Assembly: GCF_000300995.1 (NCBI RefSeq)
Contig: NZ_AMRJ01000015.1
Span: 18,912 to 82,911, forward strand
DNA: 64,000 nucleotides
Direction of reading: 5' to 3'
Source of the DNA: Alcanivorax hongdengensis A-11-3
GTDB lineage: Bacteria > Pseudomonadota > Gammaproteobacteria > Pseudomonadales > Alcanivoracaceae
Below are positions 8,790 through 17,988 of the stretch, piece by piece. The translations under genes were made by a program, and so were the position numbers. The notes under the pieces were generated by a model. That model made no database searches and had not been told where the DNA came from. It saw nothing but the letters and a program-made list of their open reading frames with translations. Numbering within the stretch: the stretch's first letter is position 1; each line of letters begins with the position of its first letter.

Positions 8790-9680
8790 ATGACCCTCTG
8801 GAACAAGATTCGCGGCATCCTCGCCCTGGTCGGTATTGTTATCAATACCCTGTTGCTCTGCCTGCCCCTGTATCTTTTCGCCCTGCTGCGCCTGGTACTG
8901 CGTACCGACAAGGCCCAGGTCGTGCTATCGCGCATTCTGGTGCTGATTGCGGAAATCTGGATCGGCAACAACAACATGATCATCGCCCTGAGCAGCGGCA
9001 TCCGCTGGAAGATTTCTGGCATGGAAAGCCTCAGCAAGGATCAGTGGTACCTGATCACCTGCAACCACCAGTCCTGGGCGGACATTCTGGTGCTGCAGAA
9101 GATTTCCAACCGGCGCATTCCCTTCATGAAGTTCTTTCTCAAACAGGAACTGATCAAGGTGCCACTGTTGGGGCTGGCCTGGTGGGCGCTGGATTTCCCC
9201 TTCATGAAGCGTTACACCCGGGCCGAGCTGGAGAAAAACCCCGCCCTGAAAGGCAAGGATCTGGAAACCACCCGCAAGGCCTGCGAGAAATTCGGCTACT
9301 TTCCCACCTCGGTGATGAACTTCTTCGAGGGCACCCGTTTTGATGAACAAAAGCAGCAACAGCAGGGCTCTCCTTACCGTCACCTGCTCAAACCCAAGGC
9401 CGGCGGTGCCGCCTTTACCCTGGGTGCAATGTCAGGACATTTGCGAAATCTTCTTGATGTGACCATTATCTACCCGCCGGGGACTTCCCGCTCCCTGCTC
9501 GGTTTTCTGGGCGGCGCCATGAGCGAAGTGGAAGTCATTGTGCAACAACGGGTAGTGCCTGCCTGGGCGTCAGAAGGTGATTACGAAAACGACGAAGCCT
9601 TCCGCGCCCGTTTCCAGCAATGGATTGGTGAAATCTGGGCGGAGAAGGATGCTCTGCTGGAGACACGACTCAACGCCTGA
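8790..9680 (+). CDS. PlsC-type lysophospholipid acyltransferase (YihG-like)
   Basis: Inner-membrane 1-acyl-glycerol-3-phosphate acyltransferase family enzyme, predicted to transfer an acyl chain to a lysophospholipid. The 296-residue product has an N-terminal hydrophobic segment (about residues 8-36), the catalytic block NHQSWAD (His93, Asp98; HX4D) and the phosphate-binding block FFEGTRF at about 179-184. The spacing and the KAGGAAFTLGAM segment resemble E. coli YihG/YihG-like acyltransferases rather than PlsC itself. It is a single-gene unit with a short gap before the DUF349 gene. Acyl and acceptor specificity cannot be read from sequence. Confidence 0.85.
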   Translation: MTLWNKIRGILALVGIVINTLLLCLPLYLFALLRLVLRTDKAQVVLSRILVLIAEIWIGNNNMIIALSSGIRWKISGMESLSKDQWYLITCNHQSWADILVLQKISNRRIPFMKFFLKQELIKVPLLGLAWWALDFPFMKRYTRAELEKNPALKGKDLETTRKACEKFGYFPTSVMNFFEGTRFDEQKQQQQGSPYRHLLKPKAGGAAFTLGAMSGHLRNLLDVTIIYPPGTSRSLLGFLGGAMSEVEVIVQQRVVPAWASEGDYENDEAFRARFQQWIGEIWAEKDALLETRLNA

Positions 9681-9732
9681 GCACCGGGCGCGCGCTCGCG
9701 CCGCCCTACAATAAGGGACACGGGATCCGCCC

Positions 9733-12306
9733 GTGCAGACTGTTATGTTAGGCCGATTTCTCAAACCACGCTGGCAACACACTGATGCCGGCGTGCGCCT
9801 CAAAGCCGTTGAATCCATGGTGGCCGCCAATGACGCGGCCCTGCTCGCCCAGCTGGCGCGCGGCGATGCCAGCGAACTGGTCCGTGCCGCCGCCACCGGT
9901 CGTCTCACCGATTTTGCCCTGCTGGATGAAGTGCACCAGCGCGATGAAGCGCCCAGCGTTCGTCAGGCCGCCTCTTTGCGCATCATGGCCCTGCTGGCCG
10001 GCACCGTCGCTGATGCGCCGCCCCTGGACACCCGCATCCGACTGATCCGCCTGACCGGTAACGACGAGGCACTGGCCCAGATTGCCAGCCACAGCCCGGA
10101 TGCCGCCTGCCGTGATGCCGCGGTGAGCCAGCTCAAGGATCAGGACCAGCTCTTCCACCTGGCCATCCATGGCGCTGAAGAAACCCTGCGCGTCAATGCG
10201 GCCCAGCGCCTGGCATCCCTGCCCCTGCTCAAGCGCCTTGCCCGCGAGGGGCGCGACAAGCGAGTGGTCCGCCTGGCCCGCGACCAGGCCAAGGCCCTGC
10301 AACAGCAGCAACAGGAAGAGCAGGCGCACACGGCCCGCGTCATTCACCTGGCCGATACCCTGGAGCAACATGCCCGCCGTCGCACCGACGCCCTTTACGG
10401 CGCCCGTCTGGAGCAGCTTGAGCAGCAATGGCAGCAATACCAGCGCCACGCGACACCGGAACTGGCCGAGCGTGTGCAGCAGGCGCTGCGCCAGTGCCAG
10501 CACCAGCTTGAACAGCAACAATATGAAGCCGAACAGCAGGCCCTGGCGGCCACCGCCATCGCGGAACGCGAAGCCGCCAGTCAGGGGCTCTACCAACTTC
10601 TCAACAACGCCACGGCACAAACCTGGGAACAACAGCTGGGTGAGTTGCGTGCCGCCCTGGCCACCCAGCAGCGACGTTGGCAAAGTGCTGACCAGCAAGC
10701 GCCGGCAGCGGACAATGAGCGCCAGGCTTTCGAGAATCTGACCCGTGCCTTCCAGACCATGATTGATCTGGCCAGTCGCGCCATGGAACAGTACGAAGAT
10801 CCGCAGGCCCTGGCGGAACTGGCCGCCCAATGGCCCCGGGAATATCCGCGGCCGGCGGTATTACAGCCGCCCCAGGCCGAGCCGGTGCCGGCAGAGCCTG
10901 CCAGCCGGACGCAACCGCGTGAACACAATCCCCATCGTGGCCTGATCGTGGCCCTCAAACGCGAGCTGCGTCAGGGCAACCTGCGCCATGCAAACCGTCT
11001 GTGGCACAAGGCCGAAGCGTTGGTCGAAGAAGGCAGCGCCCCCGCCCTGGCTCGCGAGCTGGACAAGCTGCAGGCCCGCCGCCGGGAATTGCAGGACTGG
11101 CACGCCTTCGCTGCCGAGCCCAAGAAGGTAGAGCTATGCGAACAAATGGAAGCGCTGCGCGACAGCGCCATGGATGCTCCGCAGCTGGCCAGCGCCATTC
11201 AGGCCCTGCACGACGAATGGCGCGAACTGATGAGCTCGGATCAGGACCAGGATCAGGCGCTTTGGGAGCGCTTCAAGGCAGCGTCGGATATTGCCTACCA
11301 GCCCTGTCGTGAGCACTTTTCCGCCCAGGATCAAGTCAAGGCCGACAACCTGAAAAAACGTCGCACGCTTTGCGAGCAACTGGCGAGCTTTCTGGCGCAG
11401 CAGGACTGGGAAAAGGTGGACTGGCAAGCGTTGTGGCAAATCCGCCAGCAGGCGCCCCGGGACTGGAAGGCCCTGCAACCGGTACGATTCACCGACAACC
11501 GTGACGTCAAGAAGCAGTTTTCCGCCTTGCTTGCGCAGATGGACGAAAAACTCGATGCCGCCATTGATGAGGCCAGCCAGACACGTCAGGCGGTGATTGA
11601 ACAGGCCGTCGCCCTGGAGCAACTGGATGACGCCCGAGAAGCCGCGCGTCAGGCCCAGCAACTTCAGCAGCAATGGCGTCAGACCCCCTGGTTGCCACCG
11701 GCTCGCCATCGCAGCCTGCAAAAACAGTTTCGCAAGGTCATGGATCGTATCTTTTCCGCGCGTGACCGCCAGTTTGAAGAACACCGCCAACAGCAGCAGG
11801 CCCGTCAGGACCATATCCAGCAGGCACTGGATCAGCTGGAGGCGCTGCTTGATGCTCCGGGCGACACGCGTGATGCCGGGGCTCTGGAAGCCGCCCGGCA
11901 GGCGGTGCAGGAGCAGGCCCGTGGCGACATGCCCAAGCCCCAGTTTCGGCGCTACCAGGCACTGCAACGGCGCTATGAGGAACATCTGAATCAGCAACAG
12001 CAGCGCCGCCGGGGGGAGAAGTTGCACGAGCAGCTGGCCGCCCTGCCCCGCGCCGACCAGGCCAACGACAGTGGCTATCAGCTGGCTGTGGCCCTGGAGG
12101 TGCTGGCCGGCCTGCCAAGCCCGGAAGCGGAACAATCCCGGCGCATGGCCTGGCAACTGGAACAGCTGCCCGCCGCCATGAAGCGCCAGAGCGCGGCTCC
12201 CATGGAAGAAGCGGCAGCGGTTATTGCCGCCAGTGCCGATGCCTGCCTGTGCGAGGCGACCTTCCAGCGAACCCGCCGCGCCCTGGAGGCGCTGGTCCGC
12301 CAGTAA
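9733..12306 (+). CDS. Large DUF349-repeat protein
   Basis: Cytoplasmic protein of unknown function. The 857 residues comprise an N-terminal region of short helical repeats (about 10-190, resembling HEAT repeats: VRLKAVESM, LVRAAATGRL, VRQAASLRIM) followed by long Gln/Arg-rich helices. Several DUF349-like units are visible from about residue 390 on, for example WHKAEALVEEG, DQALWERFKAASDIAYQPCREHF and FRKVMDRIFSARDRQFEEH. No membrane or signal segments are seen. The GTG at 9733 has GGGAT about 7 nt upstream; an ATG at 9745 is the alternative. Convergent with the DUF924 gene. Confidence 0.75.
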   Translation: MQTVMLGRFLKPRWQHTDAGVRLKAVESMVAANDAALLAQLARGDASELVRAAATGRLTDFALLDEVHQRDEAPSVRQAASLRIMALLAGTVADAPPLDTRIRLIRLTGNDEALAQIASHSPDAACRDAAVSQLKDQDQLFHLAIHGAEETLRVNAAQRLASLPLLKRLAREGRDKRVVRLARDQAKALQQQQQEEQAHTARVIHLADTLEQHARRRTDALYGARLEQLEQQWQQYQRHATPELAERVQQALRQCQHQLEQQQYEAEQQALAATAIAEREAASQGLYQLLNNATAQTWEQQLGELRAALATQQRRWQSADQQAPAADNERQAFENLTRAFQTMIDLASRAMEQYEDPQALAELAAQWPREYPRPAVLQPPQAEPVPAEPASRTQPREHNPHRGLIVALKRELRQGNLRHANRLWHKAEALVEEGSAPALARELDKLQARRRELQDWHAFAAEPKKVELCEQMEALRDSAMDAPQLASAIQALHDEWRELMSSDQDQDQALWERFKAASDIAYQPCREHFSAQDQVKADNLKKRRTLCEQLASFLAQQDWEKVDWQALWQIRQQAPRDWKALQPVRFTDNRDVKKQFSALLAQMDEKLDAAIDEASQTRQAVIEQAVALEQLDDAREAARQAQQLQQQWRQTPWLPPARHRSLQKQFRKVMDRIFSARDRQFEEHRQQQQARQDHIQQALDQLEALLDAPGDTRDAGALEAARQAVQEQARGDMPKPQFRRYQALQRRYEEHLNQQQQRRRGEKLHEQLAALPRADQANDSGYQLAVALEVLAGLPSPEAEQSRRMAWQLEQLPAAMKRQSAAPMEEAAAVIAASADACLCEATFQRTRRALEALVRQ

Positions 12307-12314
12307 CGATCCCG

Positions 12315-12923
12315 CTACTGACCGAAGCTGCCGCTGGCTTCCAGAAACGCCATTTCCTCTGCCGTCGACGCCCGTCCCAGGGCGTCGTTACGGTGAGGGA
12401 AACGCCCGAAGCGGGTAATGATTTCCTGATGCTGGCGTGCCGAGCGCAGGCTGTCAGCCACGGCTTGCCGGTATTCGGCATCACATTCGTGGGACAGCCG
12501 CTCCAGGCTGGCAAGGCACAAGCGCTGCAGATCCTCGTCTTCGGCGTGCATCAGCGGCATGTAGAAAAACACCCGTTGCATGGCGGGCAATGACTGATCC
12601 ATACGGCGGGATAGCCCCTCCACCGCCAGGGTGGCCGCCCGATGATCCCCGGCAAAGGCCCGGGCCTCGCCCCGGTAGATATGCCGGGGAAACTGATCAA
12701 GCAGCACAATCAAGGCCAGCCGGGACGGCGCATGACGCTCCCACTCCACCAGCTCGCGTTGCAATGCGGCGGTCACAAGAGCACCGAAACGATGGTCGAT
12801 TTGCGCATCATCCGCGGCACTGGCACGAAACCACAGCCGCCGGGAAGTCGGTGCCGGATCACTCCCTTGCGTAAACCAGTAATCCAGTATCTCCTGCCAG
12901 GCGTCACTCTCGAACGAAAACAT
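12315..12923 (-). CDS. DUF924 family protein
   Basis: Cytosolic protein of the DUF924 (TPR-like helical) family, with no established reaction. The 202-residue product shows the family motifs EILDYWFTQG at the start, RLALIVLLDQFPRHIYRG in the middle, then DQSLPAMQRVFFYMPLMHAED and RFGRFPHRNDALGRAST. The ATG at 12923 overlaps the tesA stop codon as TGATG, implying translational coupling with tesA. The open frame continues to 12941, but an upstream start would lie within tesA without advantage. Confidence 0.88.
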   Translation of the reverse strand: MFSFESDAWQEILDYWFTQGSDPAPTSRRLWFRASAADDAQIDHRFGALVTAALQRELVEWERHAPSRLALIVLLDQFPRHIYRGEARAFAGDHRAATLAVEGLSRRMDQSLPAMQRVFFYMPLMHAEDEDLQRLCLASLERLSHECDAEYRQAVADSLRSARQHQEIITRFGRFPHRNDALGRASTAEEMAFLEASGSFGQ

Positions 12924-13543
12924 CACTGCCCTCCCCGGCAAAGTGGCGCCAGTGGCTTGTCCATGACCGTCAAGGCATTGGCCAGCAAGCGCGGCTGGGC
13001 GGCCGCCGTGGGGTGGATGCCATCCTGCTGCAACTGCCCCTGACTTACTACACCCTCCAGAAAGAAAGGCATCAGGGGAACCTGCAGGCTATTGCCCAGG
13101 TCACGGAATTGCTGCTCAAACAGACGGGTATACTGCTGGCCATAGTTGGGTGGAATCTTCATGCCCAGCAACACCGGTACGGCGCCGGCCTGTCGGCTGG
13201 CCTCGACCATGGCGCGCAGATTATCCGCCATGGCCATGGGGGACAGCCCGCGCAGCCCGTCATTGCCCCCCAGTTCGATCACCACCAGCTCCGGCTGGTA
13301 TTGATTCAACAGTGCGGGCAGCCGCTGCCGGCCGCCAGCCGTGGTTTCGCCACTGACTGACGCATTGATCACCCGGATTCCGCTACACTGATCTGAGAGG
13401 TGATCGCGCAGCAGTGCTACCCAGCCCTGCTTTTCATCAATGCCGTAGGCGGCGCTGATGCTGTCACCCATGATCAGCACGCCCTTGGCAAAGGCGGCCA
13501 CTGGCAGCAACATCACAATGGCAATTATCAGGCGTAAACGCAT
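12923..13543 (-). CDS. tesA: Arylesterase / acyl-CoA thioesterase I
   Basis: Periplasmic SGNH-family esterase (TesA/lysophospholipase L1/protease I). The 206-residue precursor has a signal peptide (1-19, AAFA-KG) and the block I motif GDSIS with nucleophile Ser28. The Gly block II (NASVSGETTAGG), block III IELGGNDGLRG and block V DGIHP with catalytic Asp and His follow. The ATG at 13543 shares the sequence CATG with the start codon of the divergent ybbA homologue. The same divergent tesA-ybbA arrangement is known in E. coli. Confidence 0.93.
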   Translation of the reverse strand: MRLRLIIAIVMLLPVAAFAKGVLIMGDSISAAYGIDEKQGWVALLRDHLSDQCSGIRVINASVSGETTAGGRQRLPALLNQYQPELVVIELGGNDGLRGLSPMAMADNLRAMVEASRQAGAVPVLLGMKIPPNYGQQYTRLFEQQFRDLGNSLQVPLMPFFLEGVVSQGQLQQDGIHPTAAAQPRLLANALTVMDKPLAPLCRGGQ

Positions 13544-14219
13544 GACCGCTAGTTCCCCTGTTCTGGAAGCAACAACACTCAGTAAACACGTCCAGGGCCC
13601 GGAAGAAAAACTGGCCCTGCTGGAAGATATCAGCCTCAGCGTGATGCCGGGCGACAGCCTTGCCATTACTGGCCCGTCCGGCTCCGGCAAGTCTACCCTG
13701 CTGACCCTGCTGGCCGGACTCGATGTACCCAGTGCCGGGCAAGTGTATCTCAATGGGGCGCCATTCAGCGCTGGCAGTGAAGACCAGCGGGCCCGCCTGC
13801 GCGGTGAACACTGCGGTTTTGTATTCCAGCATTTCCAGCTGGTTGCCGACCTCACCGCCCTGGAAAATGTCATGTTGCCGCTGGAAATTCTCGGCAGAAA
13901 ACGCCCGCGCGAACAGGCTCAACACTGGCTGGAACAGGTTGGCCTGGGGCGTCGGTGCCATCATTTCCCGGAACAGCTGTCCGGTGGTGAACAGCAACGG
14001 GTGGCGCTCGCCCGTGCCTTTGTGGTTTCACCGGCGCTGCTGTTTGCCGATGAACCCACCGGCAGCCTGGACTATCGTAATGGCGAACATGTGGCCGAAT
14101 TGCTATTTGATCTCAATCGCCAGCAGGGTACGGCCCTGGTGCTGGTAACACATGATCCGGCGCTGGCCGCACGCTGCCAGCATCAACTGTCGCTGGTGGA
14201 CGGAAAGCTGCATGCTTGA
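13542..14219 (+). CDS. ybbA: ABC transporter ATP-binding protein (YbbA/LolD-like)
   Basis: Cytoplasmic ATPase partner of the FtsX-type permease encoded next. The 225-residue product has Walker [10 protein letters not shown], the Q-loop FVFQHFQL, signature [14 protein letters not shown], Walker [13 protein letters not shown] and the H-loop LVTHDP. It belongs to the MacB/LolD subfamily that works with mechanotransmission permeases rather than classic substrate transport. The start overlaps that of tesA (CATG), and the stop overlaps the permease start by 8 nt (ATGCTTGA). The substrate is unknown; a link to lipids or envelope is suggested by tesA. Confidence 0.92.
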   Translation: MTASSPVLEATTLSKHVQGPEEKLALLEDISLSVMPGDSLAITGPSGSGKSTLLTLLAGLDVPSAGQVYLNGAPFSAGSEDQRARLRGEHCGFVFQHFQLVADLTALENVMLPLEILGRKRPREQAQHWLEQVGLGRRCHHFPEQLSGGEQQRVALARAFVVSPALLFADEPTGSLDYRNGEHVAELLFDLNRQQGTALVLVTHDPALAARCQHQLSLVDGKLHA

Positions 14220-16632
14220 TCGACATAGCCGTCGCGCCTGGCGTTCATCGGCCTTTCGTATCCAGGCACTGGCGGTACTCCTGGCCGCCTTCACCCTGAC
14301 TGCCATGTTGCAGCTGCACCACGCCCTGGATGCCCGCTTCAGTGAACGCACGGCCACTACCCTGGGCGGGGATCTGGTGCTGGAAGGCAGCCAGCCGCCC
14401 ACACCGGCGCAGCGCCAGGTGCTCCAGGGCGTGCGTCATGCACAGACCGTCGGTTTTGCCAGCGTACTGATCAACGAGAATCACTTTCTACTGGCCAGCA
14501 TCGAAGCGGTTTCCGACAGCTACCCACTTTACGGCCAGGTTATCATCGCCAACTCACGTTTCGCCGAAGGCGAGCCCGTCAGCGGCGGGCCGCCCGCCGG
14601 GCACCTATGGCTGGCAGGCACCGCCCTGGACCGCCTGGGGCTGGCCGTGGGCGAGTTCATTACACTTGGGGAAAAGACCTTCCTGATCGGCGGCGTCCTG
14701 GTGCAGGAGCCGGATCAGCAGTCCGGCTTCTACAGCATGAATCCCCGGGTCCTGATGAACCTGAAGGATCTGCCCGCCACCGGCGTGCTGGCTACCGGCA
14801 GCCGTTACAAACAACGACTACTGATTGCCGCGCCGGCGCCACGGATATCCGCACTGGCGATAACACTGAGTGATGGTCTGCGCCCCGACCAGACGCTGGA
14901 AAACGCCGCCGACAGCAGCCTTCAGCAGCGCGGCCCGGTGCGGCAGCTGTTCCTCTGGTCTCGCCTGGCGGTGATGCTGATTCTGTTGCTGTGCGCCGCG
15001 GCCATCTATCTCACTGCCGCCCTGCGTGCGCATCAGCAACAACGCCTCAGCGCTGTCATGAAAACCGTGGGCGCCCGTCGAGGCCAGCTGATACGGCGAA
15101 TTATCGTGGGTGAAATGCTACCCCTGCTGTGGCCGGCACTGATTGGCACGGCCATGGCGCTCATGGCCATGCCGGCATTGTTGAGCTGGCTGGGCATGCC
15201 GCTGGCGGATGGCCGTGACCAATGGCAGATGGCTCTGGGTGGACTGGCGAGCCCCTTGCTGCTTTGGGCGGGCTATGCGTTGCCTCCGCTGTGGCAGCGC
15301 ATCGGCTTGCCCACCGTGGCACTACTGCGCGAACAGGTCGTGATCAACCGGAGGCAGCGACTGCTGACCCTGCTGCTGGCCATTGCCACTCCGCTGCCAC
15401 TGGCCTGGCTGCTGGCCGGCTCGCTGATGGCGCTGTGGCCTCTGCTGCTGGTGATGGCGGCCGTGGCCGTGGGCCTGCCGTTGCTGCTCTGGCCCCTGGT
15501 AAGTCTGGCGGACCGTGCCAGTGGCCGGCTATCGCTGGCGGCACGGCTGGCATTGCGCCGTTTCAGTCGGCGACGTGCCATGACGCTGCCCTTACTGGCG
15601 GCCCTGACCGTGGCCCTGGCGACCATGACCCTGTCCCTGCATACCGGCCAGCAGTTGATACAGCAGTGGCGCAGCACTCTGCCCGAACAGGCGCCCAATT
15701 ATTTCGTCATCAATATTTTCGATCAGGATCTGCCGGAACTACGACGCTGGCTGACTGCGCACGGCAGCCAGACTCAGCCGCTCTACCCCATCACCCGGGC
15801 TCGTTTGACACTGATCAACCAGACGCCGGTCCGTGAGGCGGTCAGCAAGGAAAATGATCGCGGTCAGCGGGCCCTGAATCGTGACCTGTCACTCACTGAA
15901 GCGGATGCCCTGCCGCAGAGCAATACGCTACTGTCAGGCACCCTGGCCACGGCCGCCGGCGAGGTCACCGTGGAAAGTCGTCTGGCGGAAAGCCTGGATA
16001 TTCAGATTGGTGATCAACTGACCTTTACCGCGCCGCAACAGACCATCGACGCCAGGGTGACCGGTATCCGGGAGGTCAACTGGGAAAGCTTCGCTCCCAA
16101 TTTCTATTTTATGTTCGCGCCGGGCTCGCTGGGTGCGCAGAACCGAACCTGGCTGACCAGCTTCTATCTGCCACCGGGTAACAGCGCCGCCCTCACTCAA
16201 CTGGTACAGCAGTTTCCCCATCTGTCACTGCTGGATGTGAACGCCCTGCTTAACACCCTGCAATCGCTGATCAGTCAGGCCAGTCAGGCCGCCCTGGCCC
16301 TGGCACTGTTGTTGCTTGTCGCCGCCTTGCTGGTGCTGGCCGCGGCGCTGCTGGCCACCGGTGAACAGCGACGCAAGGACAATCGCCTGTTGGTGCTGGT
16401 GGGTGCCCGACAGGGGCTATTGAAACGTATCAATGGCTGGCAGGCGTGGATGCTGGGCGGCACCGCAGCACTGCTGGCCAACCTGCTGCATCTGCTGGCG
16501 CTGATACCGCTGGGCCAGTTGCTGTTTGACGGTCGCCTGCCTCTGTCACCCTGGCTCGCCCTGCCCTGGGCGCTGGCGCTGGTGGTGACTGCCGTGGCTT
16601 TAATCCGGCATCGCGGTGCCGCGGGTCAGTAG
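14212..16632 (+). CDS. ybbP: FtsX-family ABC permease (YbbP-like)
   Basis: Inner-membrane permease paired with YbbA. The 806-residue product has an N-terminal membrane anchor (about 13-40), a long periplasmic region, then two FtsX-type membrane bundles. One is near residues 255-420 (VMLILLLCAAAIYLTAALRA, MKTVGARRGQLIRR coupling helix). The other is at the C terminus, about 690-800 (LLLVAALLVLAAALLATGEQ, LVGARQGLLKRI). The two-bundle, large-periplasmic architecture fits YbbP/LolCE-like exporters. The last 33 nt overlap the convergent MFS gene. Confidence 0.9.
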   Translation: MLDRHSRRAWRSSAFRIQALAVLLAAFTLTAMLQLHHALDARFSERTATTLGGDLVLEGSQPPTPAQRQVLQGVRHAQTVGFASVLINENHFLLASIEAVSDSYPLYGQVIIANSRFAEGEPVSGGPPAGHLWLAGTALDRLGLAVGEFITLGEKTFLIGGVLVQEPDQQSGFYSMNPRVLMNLKDLPATGVLATGSRYKQRLLIAAPAPRISALAITLSDGLRPDQTLENAADSSLQQRGPVRQLFLWSRLAVMLILLLCAAAIYLTAALRAHQQQRLSAVMKTVGARRGQLIRRIIVGEMLPLLWPALIGTAMALMAMPALLSWLGMPLADGRDQWQMALGGLASPLLLWAGYALPPLWQRIGLPTVALLREQVVINRRQRLLTLLLAIATPLPLAWLLAGSLMALWPLLLVMAAVAVGLPLLLWPLVSLADRASGRLSLAARLALRRFSRRRAMTLPLLAALTVALATMTLSLHTGQQLIQQWRSTLPEQAPNYFVINIFDQDLPELRRWLTAHGSQTQPLYPITRARLTLINQTPVREAVSKENDRGQRALNRDLSLTEADALPQSNTLLSGTLATAAGEVTVESRLAESLDIQIGDQLTFTAPQQTIDARVTGIREVNWESFAPNFYFMFAPGSLGAQNRTWLTSFYLPPGNSAALTQLVQQFPHLSLLDVNALLNTLQSLISQASQAALALALLLLVAALLVLAAALLATGEQRRKDNRLLVLVGARQGLLKRINGWQAWMLGGTAALLANLLHLLALIPLGQLLFDGRLPLSPWLALPWALALVVTAVALIRHRGAAGQ

Positions 16633-17790
16633 CGCATACACCAACAGAGCCGCAATGCTACTGCCTGCCATCAGCACGGTCATCGGCAAGGGCGTGCCGT
16701 CGTGCCAGCTGCCCAGTAGTGAGCCGATCAGCCCGGCGAGCAGAAACTGCAGGCTGCCATTGAGGCCGGTGGCAGCGCCACTATCACGCTCGAACAGCGC
16801 CAGAAAGCTGGCAATGGCATTGGGCACCACCAGCGCGACCATGCCGGCGGCCATCATGATCAGGATCACGGTATTCCAGAGCGCCAGTTGCCCGGTCACG
16901 GTCAGCAACAACAGCGTGCTGCCGGCACAGGCCTGAATCACCAGCGCCACGGCCATGATTGAGGCGCTACTAAAACGGCGAATCAACAATACATTAAGAC
17001 GGTTGAGTCCCAGCATGGTCACCACATTGGCACCGAAATAGAGCGGAAAGTGGCCGGCACTGACGCCGAAGTAATCCATGTAGAGAAACGCCGCATCGGT
17101 GATAAAGGTGAACATCGCGGCGAAAGCCAGGCCGTTGGCAAGAATGAAGCCCATGGCACGGCGCTGGCGCAGTACCCGGCCATAGGCCGAGAACATGCGC
17201 TGACGCAGGGGTTCCGGCCCCGGCTCATGGCGCACGCTGGGCAGCAGAAAACGCACCACCAGTGCCAGGCCACTGCCATAGAGCGCCAGCATGACAAAAA
17301 TGCCGGGCCAGCCGGTGGTCTTGAGCAGCGCCGCGCCAATGGCCGGTGCCAGCAAGGGCGCCAGCAGCATCACCAGGCCGATGGACGTCAGCACCCGGGC
17401 CGCCTGGGGTCCATTGAAATGATCACGCACGGAAGCCCCGGCAATCACCACCGTGGCACCGCCCCCAATCGCTTGCAGGGCCCGCATCAGGTAAAGGGTT
17501 TCAATATTGCGGCTGACCGCAATCACGGCGCTGGCCAGCACGAAAGCGCTCAGGCCGACATAGGCCACCGGTTTGCGGCCGAAATGATCGGACAAAGGTC
17601 CCCCCAGCCATTGCCCCGCAGCCACCCCCAGCACGTAGATACTGACCGACAGTTCCACATCATGGATCGGCACCTGAAAATGGTGCGACATGGTCAGCAG
17701 TGCCGGCAGGTAGGTATCAATGGCCAGTGGCCCCAGGGCTACCAGAGCGCCCAGCATCAGAGCCAGCCGCCCCGGGCTGATGGTCGACAT
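16600..17790 (-). CDS. Bcr/CflA-family multidrug efflux MFS transporter
   Basis: Twelve-helix major-facilitator antiporter of the inner membrane, predicted to export drugs by proton exchange. The 396-residue product begins MSTISPGRLALMLGALVALG and has the signature LAIDTYLPALLTM in helix 1. The MFS motif A equivalent is GGPLSDHFGRKPVAYVG, and QAIGGGATVVIAGASVRDHF follows in helix 4; all are typical of Bcr/CflA. The ATG at 17790 has GGAAGTG 5 nt upstream. An in-frame extension to 17895 is rejected for lack of this site. The C-terminal codons overlap ybbP on the other strand. Confidence 0.9.
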   Translation of the reverse strand: MSTISPGRLALMLGALVALGPLAIDTYLPALLTMSHHFQVPIHDVELSVSIYVLGVAAGQWLGGPLSDHFGRKPVAYVGLSAFVLASAVIAVSRNIETLYLMRALQAIGGGATVVIAGASVRDHFNGPQAARVLTSIGLVMLLAPLLAPAIGAALLKTTGWPGIFVMLALYGSGLALVVRFLLPSVRHEPGPEPLRQRMFSAYGRVLRQRRAMGFILANGLAFAAMFTFITDAAFLYMDYFGVSAGHFPLYFGANVVTMLGLNRLNVLLIRRFSSASIMAVALVIQACAGSTLLLLTVTGQLALWNTVILIMMAAGMVALVVPNAIASFLALFERDSGAATGLNGSLQFLLAGLIGSLLGSWHDGTPLPMTVLMAGSSIAALLVYALLTRGTAMPD

Positions 17791-17988
17791 AATCACTTCC
17801 GGCAAAAGAGGGCCGACAAGCCTACTCCAATGGCCCTTTTCTCGCAGCACTATTGCCCTTGCCGGTGTAAAACGGGCACATTTGGGGCTCGGCAATGGCT
17901 GCCGACGTCCGGGAATTTTTCAATTGCGCGGCAGCCAATCAGAGGCCGCTGGGTTATGCTTTGCGGTCGGCAATGATCAAGGAATTTC

